Assembly: GCA_003604975.1 (NCBI GenBank)
Contig: QZIR01000065.1
Location: 1-51,102 of the forward strand
From: Desulforudis sp.
GTDB lineage: Bacteria > Bacillota > Desulfotomaculia > Desulfotomaculales > Desulforudaceae
Direction of reading: 5' to 3'
DNA length: 51,102 bases
In this document: positions 6,633 to 14,753 of the stretch, one piece after another
Position numbering within the stretch: the stretch's first letter is position 1
Layout of the letters: each line of letters opens with the position of its first letter
Made by a program: the position numbers and the translations under genes
Notes under the pieces: model-generated
Seen by the model: the letters and a program-made list of their open reading frames with translations, nothing else
Told to the model about the DNA's origin: nothing
The model's database searches: none

Positions 6633-7436
6633 ATGAACGACCAGATATTTGTGGATATGGCGGTATTACAACAATTGGAACGGATCGCCAATGCGCTGGA
6701 GAAGCTGGCGCGTGGGAACGCGCCGGAAGAACCCAACCTGGTGCGACCGATCGAAGAGTACCGCCGCTTCGACTGGGCCAGCATCGGCGCATCGGTGGTG
6801 CGGCAGGACTCGGACGGACCGACGCACCTGGAGTATGGCGGTTTTGTGTGGAGCCGGCGATCCCCGCAGAACAAATTTGATGGAGCGATCTGGTACAGCC
6901 GGTCGGCCGGGAAAGATACTGAGGGGAATGTGCTATATTTGCGGCTGATCACTTTCCGGGAGATCAAGGATGTGGACCCACTGCCGGCGAAGCTGGCCAG
7001 GACTCTGACAGCCGCTCCGGAGGCTGCTGCGCCAGTGAAGAACGCCCAGCCTGCACAACCCGCAGAGATGCCGGCAGAGAAATCAAACGAAGCCACTTCT
7101 GCGCAACCAGTAAAGACGCCGGCAGCGAAGAAAACGCCGGCAGGCAATGGCAGGCTGGCCAGGGAGGATTACCTGAAACAGGCAGTGAGCAAGAAGTTCA
7201 ACCTGAGCGCCCAGGCAGCCGAGGCGGTAGCGCAGATAGCAGGCATTCCAGACGACGGAAAAGACCCACGGGCAGATTATGCGCCGGCGATGAAGTTAGT
7301 GCCTTATTTCGCAGAGTGCAAGGCCCTGGGGATCGTGAAGTTCACCGAGGCGCGTGACATCTTGCAGAAGCACCAGGGCGACATCGAACAGGCGCTTTTC
7401 GACGTGCGAGACAGCCGGCAGGAGGCGAAGCGATGA
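6633..7436 (+). CDS. Hypothetical protein, possible ssDNA-binding accessory
   Basis: This 267-residue protein follows an AGGAGG-type site. Residues 10-28 are a helix, and residues 40-115 form a beta-rich domain with the run GASVV...YGGFVWSRR...AIWYSR..GKD. An Ala/Pro/Lys linker (about 125-170) and a helical C-terminus follow, the latter ending in a UBA-like segment (ARDILQKHQGDIEQALFDV). The beta-rich N-terminus plus flexible linker would suit a nucleic-acid binding protein near the exonuclease gene. That is inference, and no family was recognised. Confidence 0.78.
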   Translation: MNDQIFVDMAVLQQLERIANALEKLARGNAPEEPNLVRPIEEYRRFDWASIGASVVRQDSDGPTHLEYGGFVWSRRSPQNKFDGAIWYSRSAGKDTEGNVLYLRLITFREIKDVDPLPAKLARTLTAAPEAAAPVKNAQPAQPAEMPAEKSNEATSAQPVKTPAAKKTPAGNGRLAREDYLKQAVSKKFNLSAQAAEAVAQIAGIPDDGKDPRADYAPAMKLVPYFAECKALGIVKFTEARDILQKHQGDIEQALFDVRDSRQEAKR

Positions 7437-7618
7437 AACGCAAGAATCCGATGCTTATCCTGATCCTGATCGTCGTTCTGTATTTGCTCGCCATAGCATG
7501 CTTCTCGGACGACGGGGTGCTCTCGCCTGGCGGCATCGCCACCCGTTCGGCCAATGCGACTGCCACATACGGCGCCGAATTGTTCAGCATTCAGCTGACG
7601 GAGGCATCAAAGCCATGA
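7433..7618 (+). CDS. Small lipoprotein or single-pass membrane protein
   Basis: This 61-residue protein overlaps the previous stop (ATGA). It has a basic start (MKRKN), a hydrophobic stretch at residues 7-22, and a lipobox-like LAIAC with Cys23. It may be a lipoprotein exposed on the cell surface, for example for superinfection exclusion; the function is not shown. Confidence 0.7.
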   Translation: MKRKNPMLILILIVVLYLLAIACFSDDGVLSPGGIATRSANATATYGAELFSIQLTEASKP

Positions 7619-7770
7619 CCGCCAATGCTTATCTAGCCATGTGTTGCCTGGGAATGCTTGCGTTTCTGATCGTTATCCCGCTTATGGCTGCTTGTATGCT
7701 CAGCAGCCGGATAAGCGAGAGAGAGAGGGACGAGCAATGTGTACCAACGACAAAAGTGGAGGAAACATGA
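7615..7770 (+). CDS. Small membrane protein
   Basis: This 51-residue protein starts at the ATGA overlap with the previous gene. One hydrophobic segment spans residues 8-28 and is followed by a charged tail. It is packed between two overlapping genes. No function was recognised. Confidence 0.65.
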   Translation: MTANAYLAMCCLGMLAFLIVIPLMAACMLSSRISERERDEQCVPTTKVEET

Positions 7771-8231
7771 ACGCATCAGAACTGAAAGGTAATCCATTGT
7801 ACTGGCTGCCGCCCGAGGTGGTTGCAGCAGCATTGACCCTGGCGGAATATCAGGAAAAGACGGGCTATACGGTCAACTTTTGTACACTCAGCCCCCATCC
7901 AGCCGAACGTTTCTTACCCGCATCCCCTCAGCGCACACTCATCAAGATCGAGAACGTATCGTCCAAAACGGTACACAAATTGGTCAAGAAAGTCGATGGC
8001 TTGGAGCTTACCCGGTTTCTCTCAGGTTATCCGGAAATTTATATCAGGGATTATCAGACCGAAAAGGCAACTTTTACCCTGCATATTGCCGGCGATCGTG
8101 AAGAGAATATCAAAGCAGCAATTGCCAAACAAGCCATGGAGAATGGTAAAGCTGCCGCCGAATGGGTGGCAGACCAGCTCATGCGTGCACGAAGCGAGGC
8201 GGGGGAGGAAGATGGATCATGTACACCTTGA
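7767..8231 (+). CDS. Hypothetical early protein
   Basis: This 154-residue protein uses the ATG at 7767 (GGAGGAAAC site, overlapping the previous stop). An upstream in-frame ATG at 7737 is the alternative. It has mixed alpha/beta character, no cysteine motif and no recognised family. The end overlaps the next gene. Confidence 0.75.
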   Translation: MNASELKGNPLYWLPPEVVAAALTLAEYQEKTGYTVNFCTLSPHPAERFLPASPQRTLIKIENVSSKTVHKLVKKVDGLELTRFLSGYPEIYIRDYQTEKATFTLHIAGDREENIKAAIAKQAMENGKAAAEWVADQLMRARSEAGEEDGSCTP

Positions 8232-8941
8232 CCGTAGTCTTCGAAAGCGAACGCCAATTGGAAGCTGCCCGGCGCATCATCGAGCACGCCAACGATCTGC
8301 TAGATGGTGGAATCACTGCACTGCCGGCGCTGCAAATCCAGGCGGATGGGGAGCGCCAGGCGAATGTAATCCGGGCGTTATTTCATGACCGGCGCAAGTC
8401 GAGCAAGAGCCCCCATAAGAGTCGCTCGAAGTCGCAGGAAGAGCCGGAGCGAATGCCTGCCGATGAAGAAATGCGAACTGCTGAATTATCGCCCGGCACA
8501 TGCCCAAACTGCGGAAAGCCGGTCGAGACCGGCGCTAATGGCAAGCCGTTGAAATACTGCTCGATCACGTGCGCCGAAGAATACCGCCGAAAGCATCCGA
8601 CTGGTCCGGTGTGCCTGAAATGCGGCAAGAAACTGCGCAAGGATAATACCTCCGGCTATTGCTCGAAGCATTTATACCTCAAGAACCGCAGGCCGGCAGA
8701 AAGCGAACTAACGAGCGGCAAGGCAGGCATGCGCACCGGCGAATGCTCGATCTGTCACCGGCCGGATGTAAGCCTGACCAGCAGCGGCGTGTGTATGAGC
8801 TGCATCGTTTCCGGCGCCCGCAACCGGGCCATCGAAAAGCACCAACGCAGCCAGGGTGCAACACAAGCCTCGGTTGTAGAGCATTCACCCGAAAAGATCG
8901 CTATCAAGGCCGGCGGCCTGACCGGGCGAAAATTGGGATAA
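8219..8941 (+). CDS. Multi-zinc-knuckle hypothetical protein
   Basis: This 240-residue protein starts at ATG 8219 with GGAGGAAG upstream. After an N-terminal alpha/beta part and a Lys/Ser-rich basic linker (about 60-85) come three cysteine clusters: CPNC...CSITC, CLKC...CSKH, and CSICH...CMSC. Such serial zinc ribbons usually bind nucleic acid or protein. It lies immediately before the exonuclease gene. Confidence 0.78.
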   Translation: MYTLTVVFESERQLEAARRIIEHANDLLDGGITALPALQIQADGERQANVIRALFHDRRKSSKSPHKSRSKSQEEPERMPADEEMRTAELSPGTCPNCGKPVETGANGKPLKYCSITCAEEYRRKHPTGPVCLKCGKKLRKDNTSGYCSKHLYLKNRRPAESELTSGKAGMRTGECSICHRPDVSLTSSGVCMSCIVSGARNRAIEKHQRSQGATQASVVEHSPEKIAIKAGGLTGRKLG

Positions 8942-8969
8942 TAATCAATAGTGTGATGAAAGGGAAACT

Positions 8970-10079
8970 ATGAACGAATACGAAGAAAGACAATTGCTCG
9001 ACCAGGTGCAATATGATGCCCAGGCTGCTTTGCAGCAGGCGCACGAATGGATCAGCCGCGATCCGCTAATCTTCGATACCGAGACCACCGGACTGGAAGA
9101 CGATGCCCGAATTGTCAGCCTGGCTATCGTCGACGTGCAGGGCAATGTCCTGTTCAGTGAGCTGATCAATCCGCAGATCCCCATCCCGCTCGAAGCCAGC
9201 CACATTCACGGCATCACCAACGACCTGGTTGCTACCGCTCGCACCTGGCCGGAGGTATATCCCCGGGTCGGCGAAATTCTCAATGGCCGTCTGGCGCTGA
9301 GCTACAACATCGATTTCGACCTGCGCATGCTCAAGCAAACCTCTACGGCCTACGGGCTGAAATTCTGGCCCGACGAAAATGGAAGTGCATTTTCGATCGG
9401 TTGTATCATGCAACTCTATGCCGCCTATAACGGCGATTGGAATGAGCGATATGGTAATTACCGCTTTGTAAAATTGTCCCAGGCAGCCGAAGACCTGTGT
9501 ATTCCGGCGCCGATCCTGCACAATGCGCTGGCAGATGCGCAGCTCGCCCGGCAGGTACTTTTACGCCTGGCGGGTCGCAGTAAAATCCAGGTCCATCAAG
9601 TGAATGTGCAGTTCGAAGAGCGGATACGCCAGCTTGCCGGTTACCGGAGCAGCATCAAGAAAGCTAAAGAGAAGCTGGATGCAATGATCGCTGCAGTTAA
9701 AGAAGCAGACGATTATAAATTCTGGAGCGCCGTCCTGGATGAAGCCCAGAAAGCAGTCATCTTCCTGGAGCCCGATCTGCGCCAGGAAGCGCAGGAAATC
9801 TTCGAGGCGACCGGCTATCGCTATCCGCACGATGCGATCACGGTGAAGAACATCAGCGAACTGGAGTATCTAGCGCTGGATGCTATCGAATGGTGCAAAG
9901 CCAATCTGCCCAACGCCATTGATTTAAACGTCAGGCTTTTCGAGAAACACGCTCGAGCTATCGCAACCACAGCGCCGCTGCCATTCGTCAGCCTGGTTTA
10001 TAAGCCCCAGGCCCAGATCGATACCGACCTGAGCGGTTTTCTTCCGCAAGAAGAACCAAAAGAAACCATGAATGTATAG
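8970..10079 (+). CDS. DnaQ-like 3'-5' exonuclease (DEDDh)
   Basis: This 369-residue protein starts at ATG with AAAGGGAAAC upstream. The exonuclease domain occupies about residues 30-200: Exo I FDTETTG (Asp36, Glu38), Exo II around ALSYNIDFDLRML, and Exo III HNALADAQLA (His and Asp). About 170 further helical residues follow, possibly for partner binding. It probably supplies proofreading or end-processing in phage DNA metabolism. Confidence 0.93.
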   Translation: MNEYEERQLLDQVQYDAQAALQQAHEWISRDPLIFDTETTGLEDDARIVSLAIVDVQGNVLFSELINPQIPIPLEASHIHGITNDLVATARTWPEVYPRVGEILNGRLALSYNIDFDLRMLKQTSTAYGLKFWPDENGSAFSIGCIMQLYAAYNGDWNERYGNYRFVKLSQAAEDLCIPAPILHNALADAQLARQVLLRLAGRSKIQVHQVNVQFEERIRQLAGYRSSIKKAKEKLDAMIAAVKEADDYKFWSAVLDEAQKAVIFLEPDLRQEAQEIFEATGYRYPHDAITVKNISELEYLALDAIEWCKANLPNAIDLNVRLFEKHARAIATTAPLPFVSLVYKPQAQIDTDLSGFLPQEEPKETMNV

Positions 10080-10106
10080 ATTTGCCAAGAATGTATAGAT
10101 TTGCCA
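10069..10106 (+). repeat. Tandem duplication at the end of the exonuclease gene
   Basis: The segment AATGTATAGATTTGCCAA occurs twice in tandem with a 20-base period. The first copy holds the last codons and stop of the exonuclease gene. It looks like a recent slippage duplication. Confidence 0.7.
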
Positions 10107-10125
10107 ACACGAAAGGAACCGAATC

Positions 10126-10563
10126 ATGAGCAACAAAGTTTTGCAAGCATTATTCGTCGGATATGGGACTCTGGAAGAGTGGCTGGTATCGGCGAATAAA
10201 AGGAAGCCGGTCTTTGCGATACTGATCACTGAGCCAGGGAAAACGACGCAGATGGGTGTGCGCACCGATCAATTGATCGCCATGGTTGCCCAGCCGGAAG
10301 ACGATCTGGTGCATTACTGCCGGCTGGCGGTGCAGGAACTGACCTATATCAGCGGAGATCCATTCAACCCAGATCACCAGCAGCGCCAGGCGCAGGCTGA
10401 GCAGGCCTGGGGAATCATCGAGGACTGGCTGGTGGAGAAAGGTTTTAAAGTGCGACACGGAGTGATCGCTGCGCCGCTCAATACTCGCTGGATGGACGGA
10501 TGGGCGCATTTCCTGTCCTTCGATAAGGAAAAACAAGAGTATGTCAGAAAGTCAAATCAGTAG
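10126..10563 (+). CDS. Hypothetical protein, last gene of the early operon
   Basis: This 145-residue protein starts at ATG with AAAGGAACC upstream. It is alpha/beta with aromatic residues near the end (TRWMDGWAHFLSF). No family was recognised. A long GC-rich hairpin and T-rich stretch follow within 10-70 bases. Confidence 0.75.
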   Translation: MSNKVLQALFVGYGTLEEWLVSANKRKPVFAILITEPGKTTQMGVRTDQLIAMVAQPEDDLVHYCRLAVQELTYISGDPFNPDHQQRQAQAEQAWGIIEDWLVEKGFKVRHGVIAAPLNTRWMDGWAHFLSFDKEKQEYVRKSNQ

Positions 10564-10568
10564 TATAA

Positions 10569-10640
10569 TTCCAATTGCCCCGCACTCGGCCTGCCCCCCT
10601 CAGGCCGGGTGGGGGCAGCCCCGGAATACTTTAATTTTTG
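10569..10640 (+). terminator. Long hairpin terminator of the early operon
   Basis: Nested arms TTCC/GGAA, GCCCC/GGGGC and CGGCCTG/CAGGCCG form an extended stem, followed by a T-rich run (TTTAATTTTTG). An alternative pairing, CTGCCCCC with GGGGGCAG, is also possible. A TATAAT at 10564-10569 overlaps its 5' edge, so it could also be the start of the following RNA's transcript. Confidence 0.6.
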
Positions 10641-10646
10641 AGGAAA

Positions 10647-10768
10647 GGGGCGGCGTAGGACTGGGCAACGATTGCGGAAACGCCGCAATCCGCTGACTGT
10701 TGGAAAGACAACCACCCAGTGCCGCCCCGAGAAATTATCCCCCTGCTAACCGGCAGGGGGATTGTTTT
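10647..10768 (+). ncRNA. Putative structured RNA with three-way junction and own terminator
   Basis: There is no credible gene here. The outer stem GGGGCGGC (10647-10654) pairs with GCCGCCCC (10721-10728). It is extended by ACTGGG (10660-10665) with CCCAGT (10715-10720) across a 5-base bulge. Inside sit two hairpins: ATTGCGG/CCGCAAT (7 bp, loop AAACG) and GTTG/CAAC (loop GAAAGA). A 10-bp terminator stem follows (ATCCCCCTGC / GCAGGGGGAT, 10737-10762) with TTGTTTT. I do not recognise the class; the base-pairing itself is clear. Confidence 0.65.
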
Positions 10769-10789
10769 GCGTACAAACGTTGATATAAT
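10762..10789 (+). promoter_or_regulatory. Promoter overlapping dispersed palindrome site 2
   Basis: TTGTTT (10762-10767), 16 bases, then TATAAT (10784-10789) with an extended TGA before it. The palindrome variant GTTTTGCGTACAAAC (10764-10778) lies over the -35 and spacer, so a protein bound there would control this promoter. It drives the zinc-ribbon membrane protein gene at 10848. Confidence 0.68.
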
Positions 10790-10847
10790 TGAGTAAGCGG
10801 GGAAAATAAAATACAGTCAAGATCGAAACGGCAAAAGGAGATTAACT

Positions 10848-11369
10848 ATGAAGAAGTGTCCTTACTGCGCAGAAGAAATTAAAGATGAAGCGATAGTATG
10901 TAAGCACTGTGGGCGCGACCTGATACCTCAGTATCGGCCTTCCACAGAGAAATTTAATCCGGAATCTAAAAAATCAAACCGGGGGGCAGTTGTTCTTTTG
11001 CTGGTGCTTTCGATCGTGATTCTGCTTATATTTGCGACGAGCCTCGGGGATAAGAAGAGCAGCGGCGGTACTCAAAAGTCAGTGCCTAAAAGTTATACAG
11101 TGATCTACAAAGTGACTGGTACAGGGTCGTCTGCCTCGCTGACATATGAAAACGATATGGGAAACACCGAACAGAAAGACGTAAGACTGCCCTGGGAGGA
11201 ACGCTTTATAGGTTCGTCAGACCAATTCCTATATGTTTCTGCGCAGAATGACAGCTCACTCAGTTACAGCAAGATCACCTGTGAGATTTGGATAAACAAT
11301 GTTTTAGAAGAAACTGCGACTTCTGAGGGCGCTTATAAGATTGCATCTTGCAGCATGCGCCTGCCTTAA
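10848..11369 (+). CDS. Zinc-ribbon, single-pass membrane protein with MmpS-like domain
   Basis: This 173-residue protein has AAAGGAG upstream. Residues 4-24 are a zinc ribbon (CPYCAEEI...CKHCGRDL), residues 46-64 a membrane helix, and residues 83-173 an extracytoplasmic beta domain resembling MmpS ([15 protein letters not shown]...LPWEE...ITCEIWINN). This architecture is common in bacterial chromosomes, so it may be a host-derived surface or lysogenic-conversion gene. It has its own promoter. Confidence 0.8.
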   Translation: MKKCPYCAEEIKDEAIVCKHCGRDLIPQYRPSTEKFNPESKKSNRGAVVLLLVLSIVILLIFATSLGDKKSSGGTQKSVPKSYTVIYKVTGTGSSASLTYENDMGNTEQKDVRLPWEERFIGSSDQFLYVSAQNDSSLSYSKITCEIWINNVLEETATSEGAYKIASCSMRLP

Positions 11370-11449
11370 CTTAGCATAATCTTTTTTGGGGCTGAAGGCG
11401 GCTGGATGTTGGAGATCATCAGGCGGAAAGTAGATGAGCCAGCATAAAA

Positions 11450-11465
11450 GTTTTGCGTGCAAAAC
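11450..11465. promoter_or_regulatory. Dispersed palindrome site 3 (GTTTTGCGTGCAAAAC)
   Basis: A 16-base near-perfect palindrome lies over the -35 region of the promoter at 11453-11481. Confidence 0.72.
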
Positions 11466-11481
11466 TCTTTCAGTGTATAAT
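11453..11481 (+). promoter_or_regulatory. Promoter overlapping palindrome site 3
   Basis: TTGCGT (11453-11458) is 17 bases from TATAAT (11476-11481). The predicted start is about 8 bases before the ATG at 11496, so the message would be almost leaderless. Confidence 0.65.
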
Positions 11482-11495
11482 AGCTCATACGTTCG

Positions 11496-11783
11496 ATGGA
11501 TGAGCTACGAAATAAGAACTGGCTGAAATGTTTGAAGTGCAAGGGCCGGCTGGCAAAGGTCGAGATCCGAAACGGGCACACGACGATCGAAGTGGCTGTA
11601 TTCGGTTTCCTGGCCTGGCTTGAGCGAGCCGAGATCGTTTGCCCGCATTGCGGCGAAGTACGCCGGTTCACGTCGGCGCCGGTTGAGCGAGGGAAAAAAC
11701 AACCAGCAGACGTGACATTTATCACTTCCCCATTGGCTGTTAACACAAACCAGTCGATTGTCAACATAAACCAGTTGACTTAA
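11496..11783 (+). CDS. Small zinc-ribbon protein
   Basis: This 95-residue protein contains a treble-clef or ribbon site formed by CLKC (residues 12-15) and CPHC (about 49-52), as in RNA-polymerase- or DNA-associated zinc ribbons. Little room exists for a ribosome site after the predicted transcript start. The 3' end of the gene includes the -35 box of the next promoter. Confidence 0.68.
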   Translation: MDELRNKNWLKCLKCKGRLAKVEIRNGHTTIEVAVFGFLAWLERAEIVCPHCGEVRRFTSAPVERGKKQPADVTFITSPLAVNTNQSIVNINQLT

Positions 11784-11803
11784 AGTAATAAAGTCAGTAC
11801 AAT
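11775..11803 (+). promoter_or_regulatory. Promoter for the 11.8-kb structured leader
   Basis: TTGACT (11775-11780) is separated by 17 bases from TACAAT (11798-11803). The predicted transcript starts at about 11810, immediately before three hairpins. Confidence 0.72.
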
Positions 11804-11811
11804 AATTCATA

Positions 11812-11910
11812 GAACGGAAGTACTAGACAGCGTTAGTTGTCGCTTCCGGTCCGGCCAGGTTGCGCCTGGCGTCTCAGCGCTCGAAGAGCGCGGACGCCGG
11901 GCGTTTTTGT
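11812..11910 (+). ncRNA. Structured leader RNA ending in a terminator
   Basis: Three consecutive hairpins fill the space between promoter and holin-like gene. They are CGGAAG/CTTCCG enclosing GACA/TGTC (11815-11848), GCCAGG/CCTGGC (11854-11870), and GCGTC/GACGC enclosing a perfect GCGCTC-GAA-GAGCGC (11869-11897). GGGCGTTTTTG follows, so it could terminate. It may be a free small RNA or an attenuator before the gene at 11933. Confidence 0.6.
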
Positions 11911-11932
11911 TTAACCAAAAGAGGAGGTTCGT

Positions 11933-12199
11933 ATGGACGCAGTAGTCAATGGCATTCCGCTGATCGTGGCGATTTTGGGGTTAGTCGAGTTCGCCAAGCG
12001 CCTGGGTGTGAAAGAAAAAGGCAGCCTGATCTTGTCGATGTGTTTGGGGCTGGTTTTAGGGATTCTGTACCAGCTTTCACTGGTGATGCCAGCTAACCTA
12101 TCAGGATGGCTGAGCGCGGTAGTGTACGGCCTGGCGTTGGGCCTGGCGGCCAGTGGATTGTACGATTATAGTAAGCAATTTCGCAGCACTCCACAATGA
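11933..12199 (+). CDS. Small membrane protein, holin candidate
   Basis: This 88-residue protein has AGGAGG upstream. It shows three hydrophobic segments (about residues 8-21, 32-48 and 57-78) with a charged loop after the first and a charged C-terminus, the size and topology of small phage holins. The next gene encodes a membrane-anchored coiled coil. Holin function is inferred; no endolysin is recognised nearby. Confidence 0.72.
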   Translation: MDAVVNGIPLIVAILGLVEFAKRLGVKEKGSLILSMCLGLVLGILYQLSLVMPANLSGWLSAVVYGLALGLAASGLYDYSKQFRSTPQ

Positions 12200-12212
12200 C
12201 CTGGGAATAGCA

Positions 12213-12644
12213 ATGATAGACACCACGGCCCTCGTTGCCGTCATTACAGCTACTGCGCTGCTATCGGGCGCATTCGTCCAGTTTTTACAATGGGCAATAT
12301 CGAAACGGAAAGCCGGATCAGAGGTACGCAAAGTTGATGCGGAAGCATCGAAGGCCAGTGCAGAAGCATCGGACGTTATTCAAGAAGCTGCCAGAGCGCT
12401 CATCGAACCGCTCACAAAACAGATTTCTAAGCTCGAGGGCCAGGTGTGTGAACTAGATAATAAAGTTGAAACCGCTAACCGGAAAATCGCCGTGCTAGAA
12501 ACCGAGAATAACGACCTTCGAGAAGAGAACGGCGATTTGCGTGACTGGGCAGAGCGGTTGGTGCACCAGGTAAAAAGCATGGGCGGCCAGGAGCCAGTGA
12601 AAATCAGGCAGCGGAGTAACCGAAAGGCGGAGGCAAGCGCATGA
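12213..12644 (+). CDS. Membrane-anchored coiled-coil protein
   Basis: This 143-residue protein has an N-terminal membrane helix (about residues 5-27). A long heptad-rich region follows (about 38-115: EASKASAEASDVIQEAAR, KLEGQVCELDNKVETANRKIAVLETE) and a basic tail. It could be a spanin-like or holin-associated factor by position. The start at ATG 12213 is chosen because it gives a clean membrane anchor. Confidence 0.7.
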   Translation: MIDTTALVAVITATALLSGAFVQFLQWAISKRKAGSEVRKVDAEASKASAEASDVIQEAARALIEPLTKQISKLEGQVCELDNKVETANRKIAVLETENNDLREENGDLRDWAERLVHQVKSMGGQEPVKIRQRSNRKAEASA

Positions 12645-12772
12645 GCATAGGCCATAAGTGTCTAGCAATTCTGGTTGTCTTCGCGCTTACGCTCATCTTG
12701 CTTATCTCGCCACGGCGGACTTTCGGAACGTATGGCTGCGCGCTATGCCCCGATTGGAGGATATCGAAATGA
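12641..12772 (+). CDS. Tiny membrane protein
   Basis: This 43-residue protein starts in an ATGA overlap with the preceding gene and ends overlapping the next start. One hydrophobic stretch (about residues 8-23) is followed by a tail with a CALC pair. Its tight packing suggests it is real. The function is unknown. Confidence 0.6.
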   Translation: MSIGHKCLAILVVFALTLILLISPRRTFGTYGCALCPDWRISK

Positions 12773-13029
12773 GCGAGACATTACCCGGCCCTGTAGCCTG
12801 GCTAAGGGTTGCGCCAGTGGAAACCAAGCCTGTCAGGATTGATCTTCCGGATGGCATCAGCATTCTGGGTTGCCAGGATGCTTTTGACGGTTATAAGGAT
12901 CTGCTTATCTGGCATAAAGATTTGCCGGAAGTTCCTGCCGGCGGTGTGATTCCGCTCGTACGACTCCGCTGGATACAGCAAGAGCCGATCCCAATTTGGG
13001 AGCCAATCAGCACGATGGAGGATGTGTGA
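12769..13029 (+). CDS. Small hypothetical protein
   Basis: This 86-residue protein has GGAGGATATC before ATG 12769. It is hydrophilic, Pro- and Trp-containing, with no recognised domain. It overlaps the next start (GTGA). Confidence 0.72.
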   Translation: MSETLPGPVAWLRVAPVETKPVRIDLPDGISILGCQDAFDGYKDLLIWHKDLPEVPAGGVIPLVRLRWIQQEPIPIWEPISTMEDV

Positions 13030-14279
13030 TCACCTCAGACCCGCAAAATGCACGCCGGCACCCTGATAGAAATAAAGCCGTCATTCGCCAATCCCTGGAG
13101 GAAGTCGGTCCATTCCGTTCTATCGCCGTAGACGGAGACGATATCATTCGAGCCGGAAACGGCGTATTCGAGCAGGCCCAGGAGCTGGGATTGAAAGTGC
13201 GCATCGTCGATGCATCTCCCGACGAGCTGATCGCCGTCAGGCGCCCAGATCTGCGCGGCGAGGCAGCCGTACGAGCTGCGATCCTGGACAATCGCGCCGG
13301 CGAATTGGCCGAATGGGATGGCAGCGTATTGGCGATGCTGAAAGAGACTGCTCCCGAGGCTCTTGAAGGGATGTGGGAAGACAAGGAATGGCAGAAGCTG
13401 CTGCGTGAGCTCAATACCACGCCGGATGGCGGCGCAGAAGACCAAGGCGCCCAGGAAGACAAGGCGGAGGAGCTGCGCATCAAGTGGAATGTCTCGCCCG
13501 GGCAAATCTGGGAAATTCCCAGCCGGACCACACCGGAGAGATCGCATCGCCTCATGTGCGGGGACAGCACGAACCCGGACGATGTGACTCGCTTGATGAA
13601 AGGCGAGCGTGCAACGCTTTTTTCGACCGACCCGCCCTATCTGGTGAACTACACTGGCACAAATCACCCTTACGCACCGGATAAGAAAGATACCAATAAG
13701 GACTGGTCTCAGGTTTACAAAGACTGGGACAATGCAGAGCAAGGTGTCGAGCTCTACGACGGCTTTGTCGAGGCGGCGCTGGCCGGGGCGATCACGGAGG
13801 ATGCAGCCTGGTACTGCTGGCATGCATCGCGCAATCAATCGATGCTCGAGGATGTTTGGGAGCGGCACGGGGCGTTCGTTCACCAACAGATCATATGGGT
13901 CAAAGACCGGGGCATCCTGACCCGCTCCTGGTACATGTGGCAGCATGAACCATGCTTCTTTGGGTGGCTGAAGGGGAAGAAGCCGCGCCGGATGACCGAA
14001 GAATTCTTGACTTCGGTCTGGCAGTTCAAATCCCCACTGGGAAACGAGCGGGTAGAACACCCGACGCAGAAGCCGGTCGAGGTATTCACGATCCCATTGT
14101 TGCAGCATACGCTGCCGGGCGATCTATGTTATGAGCCGTTTTCGGGGAGTGGGACGCAGCTGGTTGCTGCGGAAGAGACAGGGCGGATTTGTTACGCTAT
14201 GGACAAAGCGCCCCAGTTCGTGGCTGTGGCGCTGGAGAGGCTCGCAAATATGCAATTGGAGCCAAGGCTGGTGGAATGA
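13026..14279 (+). CDS. ParB-N domain fused to DNA (N4/N6) methyltransferase
   Basis: This 417-residue protein starts at a GTG overlapping the previous stop, with GGAGG upstream. Residues 5-90 are a ParB/sulfiredoxin-like domain (NPQ/NAR...NKAVIRQSLEEVGPFRSI...). A methyltransferase follows with TDPPY near residue 200 (catalytic DPPY) and the AdoMet motif EPFSGSGTQ near 378, a beta-class order. This fusion is frequent in phages and modifies phage DNA, probably against restriction. It lies directly upstream of packaging genes. Confidence 0.93.
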   Translation: MITSDPQNARRHPDRNKAVIRQSLEEVGPFRSIAVDGDDIIRAGNGVFEQAQELGLKVRIVDASPDELIAVRRPDLRGEAAVRAAILDNRAGELAEWDGSVLAMLKETAPEALEGMWEDKEWQKLLRELNTTPDGGAEDQGAQEDKAEELRIKWNVSPGQIWEIPSRTTPERSHRLMCGDSTNPDDVTRLMKGERATLFSTDPPYLVNYTGTNHPYAPDKKDTNKDWSQVYKDWDNAEQGVELYDGFVEAALAGAITEDAAWYCWHASRNQSMLEDVWERHGAFVHQQIIWVKDRGILTRSWYMWQHEPCFFGWLKGKKPRRMTEEFLTSVWQFKSPLGNERVEHPTQKPVEVFTIPLLQHTLPGDLCYEPFSGSGTQLVAAEETGRICYAMDKAPQFVAVALERLANMQLEPRLVE

Positions 14280-14295
14280 TGCTTTGTGCGATGGG

Positions 14296-14502
14296 TTATT
14301 GCCCGCCCTCCAGGAATTCTGCCAGATCGAATTCTTTCGGCTCGATCAGTTCCACCAGGAACTTGGAGCGCTGTGTGTTCAATGGCCGGATGATCATCGC
14401 CTCGTCGCCATTTTCCAGGGTGATTATGCAGCCGGCATAAAGCGAGTGCTTAAGATGTCTGTAATGCTTGATCTCAGTTCTGTCGATTTGTTTGGTGTTC
14501 AT
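14296..14502 (-). CDS. Small hypothetical protein, leftward
   Basis: This 68-residue protein has GAGGAG before its ATG. It is charged with a beta-rich centre (YAGCIITLENGDEAMIIRPLN). It is the second gene of a two-gene leftward unit inserted between rightward genes. The opposite strand is open but lacks a ribosome site. Confidence 0.65.
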   Translation of the reverse strand: MNTKQIDRTEIKHYRHLKHSLYAGCIITLENGDEAMIIRPLNTQRSKFLVELIEPKEFDLAEFLEGGQ

Positions 14503-14505
14503 GAT

Positions 14506-14718
14506 TTACTCCTCGTTGTTCAGAAAAGCGAGTGTTTCGCTCAGCAACTCGATGATGTGGGTCAGGTCGCCAACGTTGGCCCAATTCGGATTCTTGATCT
14601 TTTTGTAATCGACCAATTTTGCTTTGACCTGTTTGATCATTTCTTCGCTGGTTTCAAGCGCCAGGTTGTGCGCTTCCTGTGCCGTCTTCTTGCTGTTGAT
14701 CTGCTGGTAGATGTTCAT
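14506..14718 (-). CDS. Small helical hypothetical protein, leftward
   Basis: This 70-residue protein has AAAGGAAAA before its ATG. It is mostly helical and amphipathic. It is the first gene of a leftward pair with its own promoter (14754-14781). It might be a regulator of late genes; no motif proves this. Confidence 0.66.
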   Translation of the reverse strand: MNIYQQINSKKTAQEAHNLALETSEEMIKQVKAKLVDYKKIKNPNWANVGDLTHIIELLSETLAFLNNEE

Positions 14719-14753
14719 CGTTATTTTCCTTTCTTCTTGGTGAAGTTACTTCC

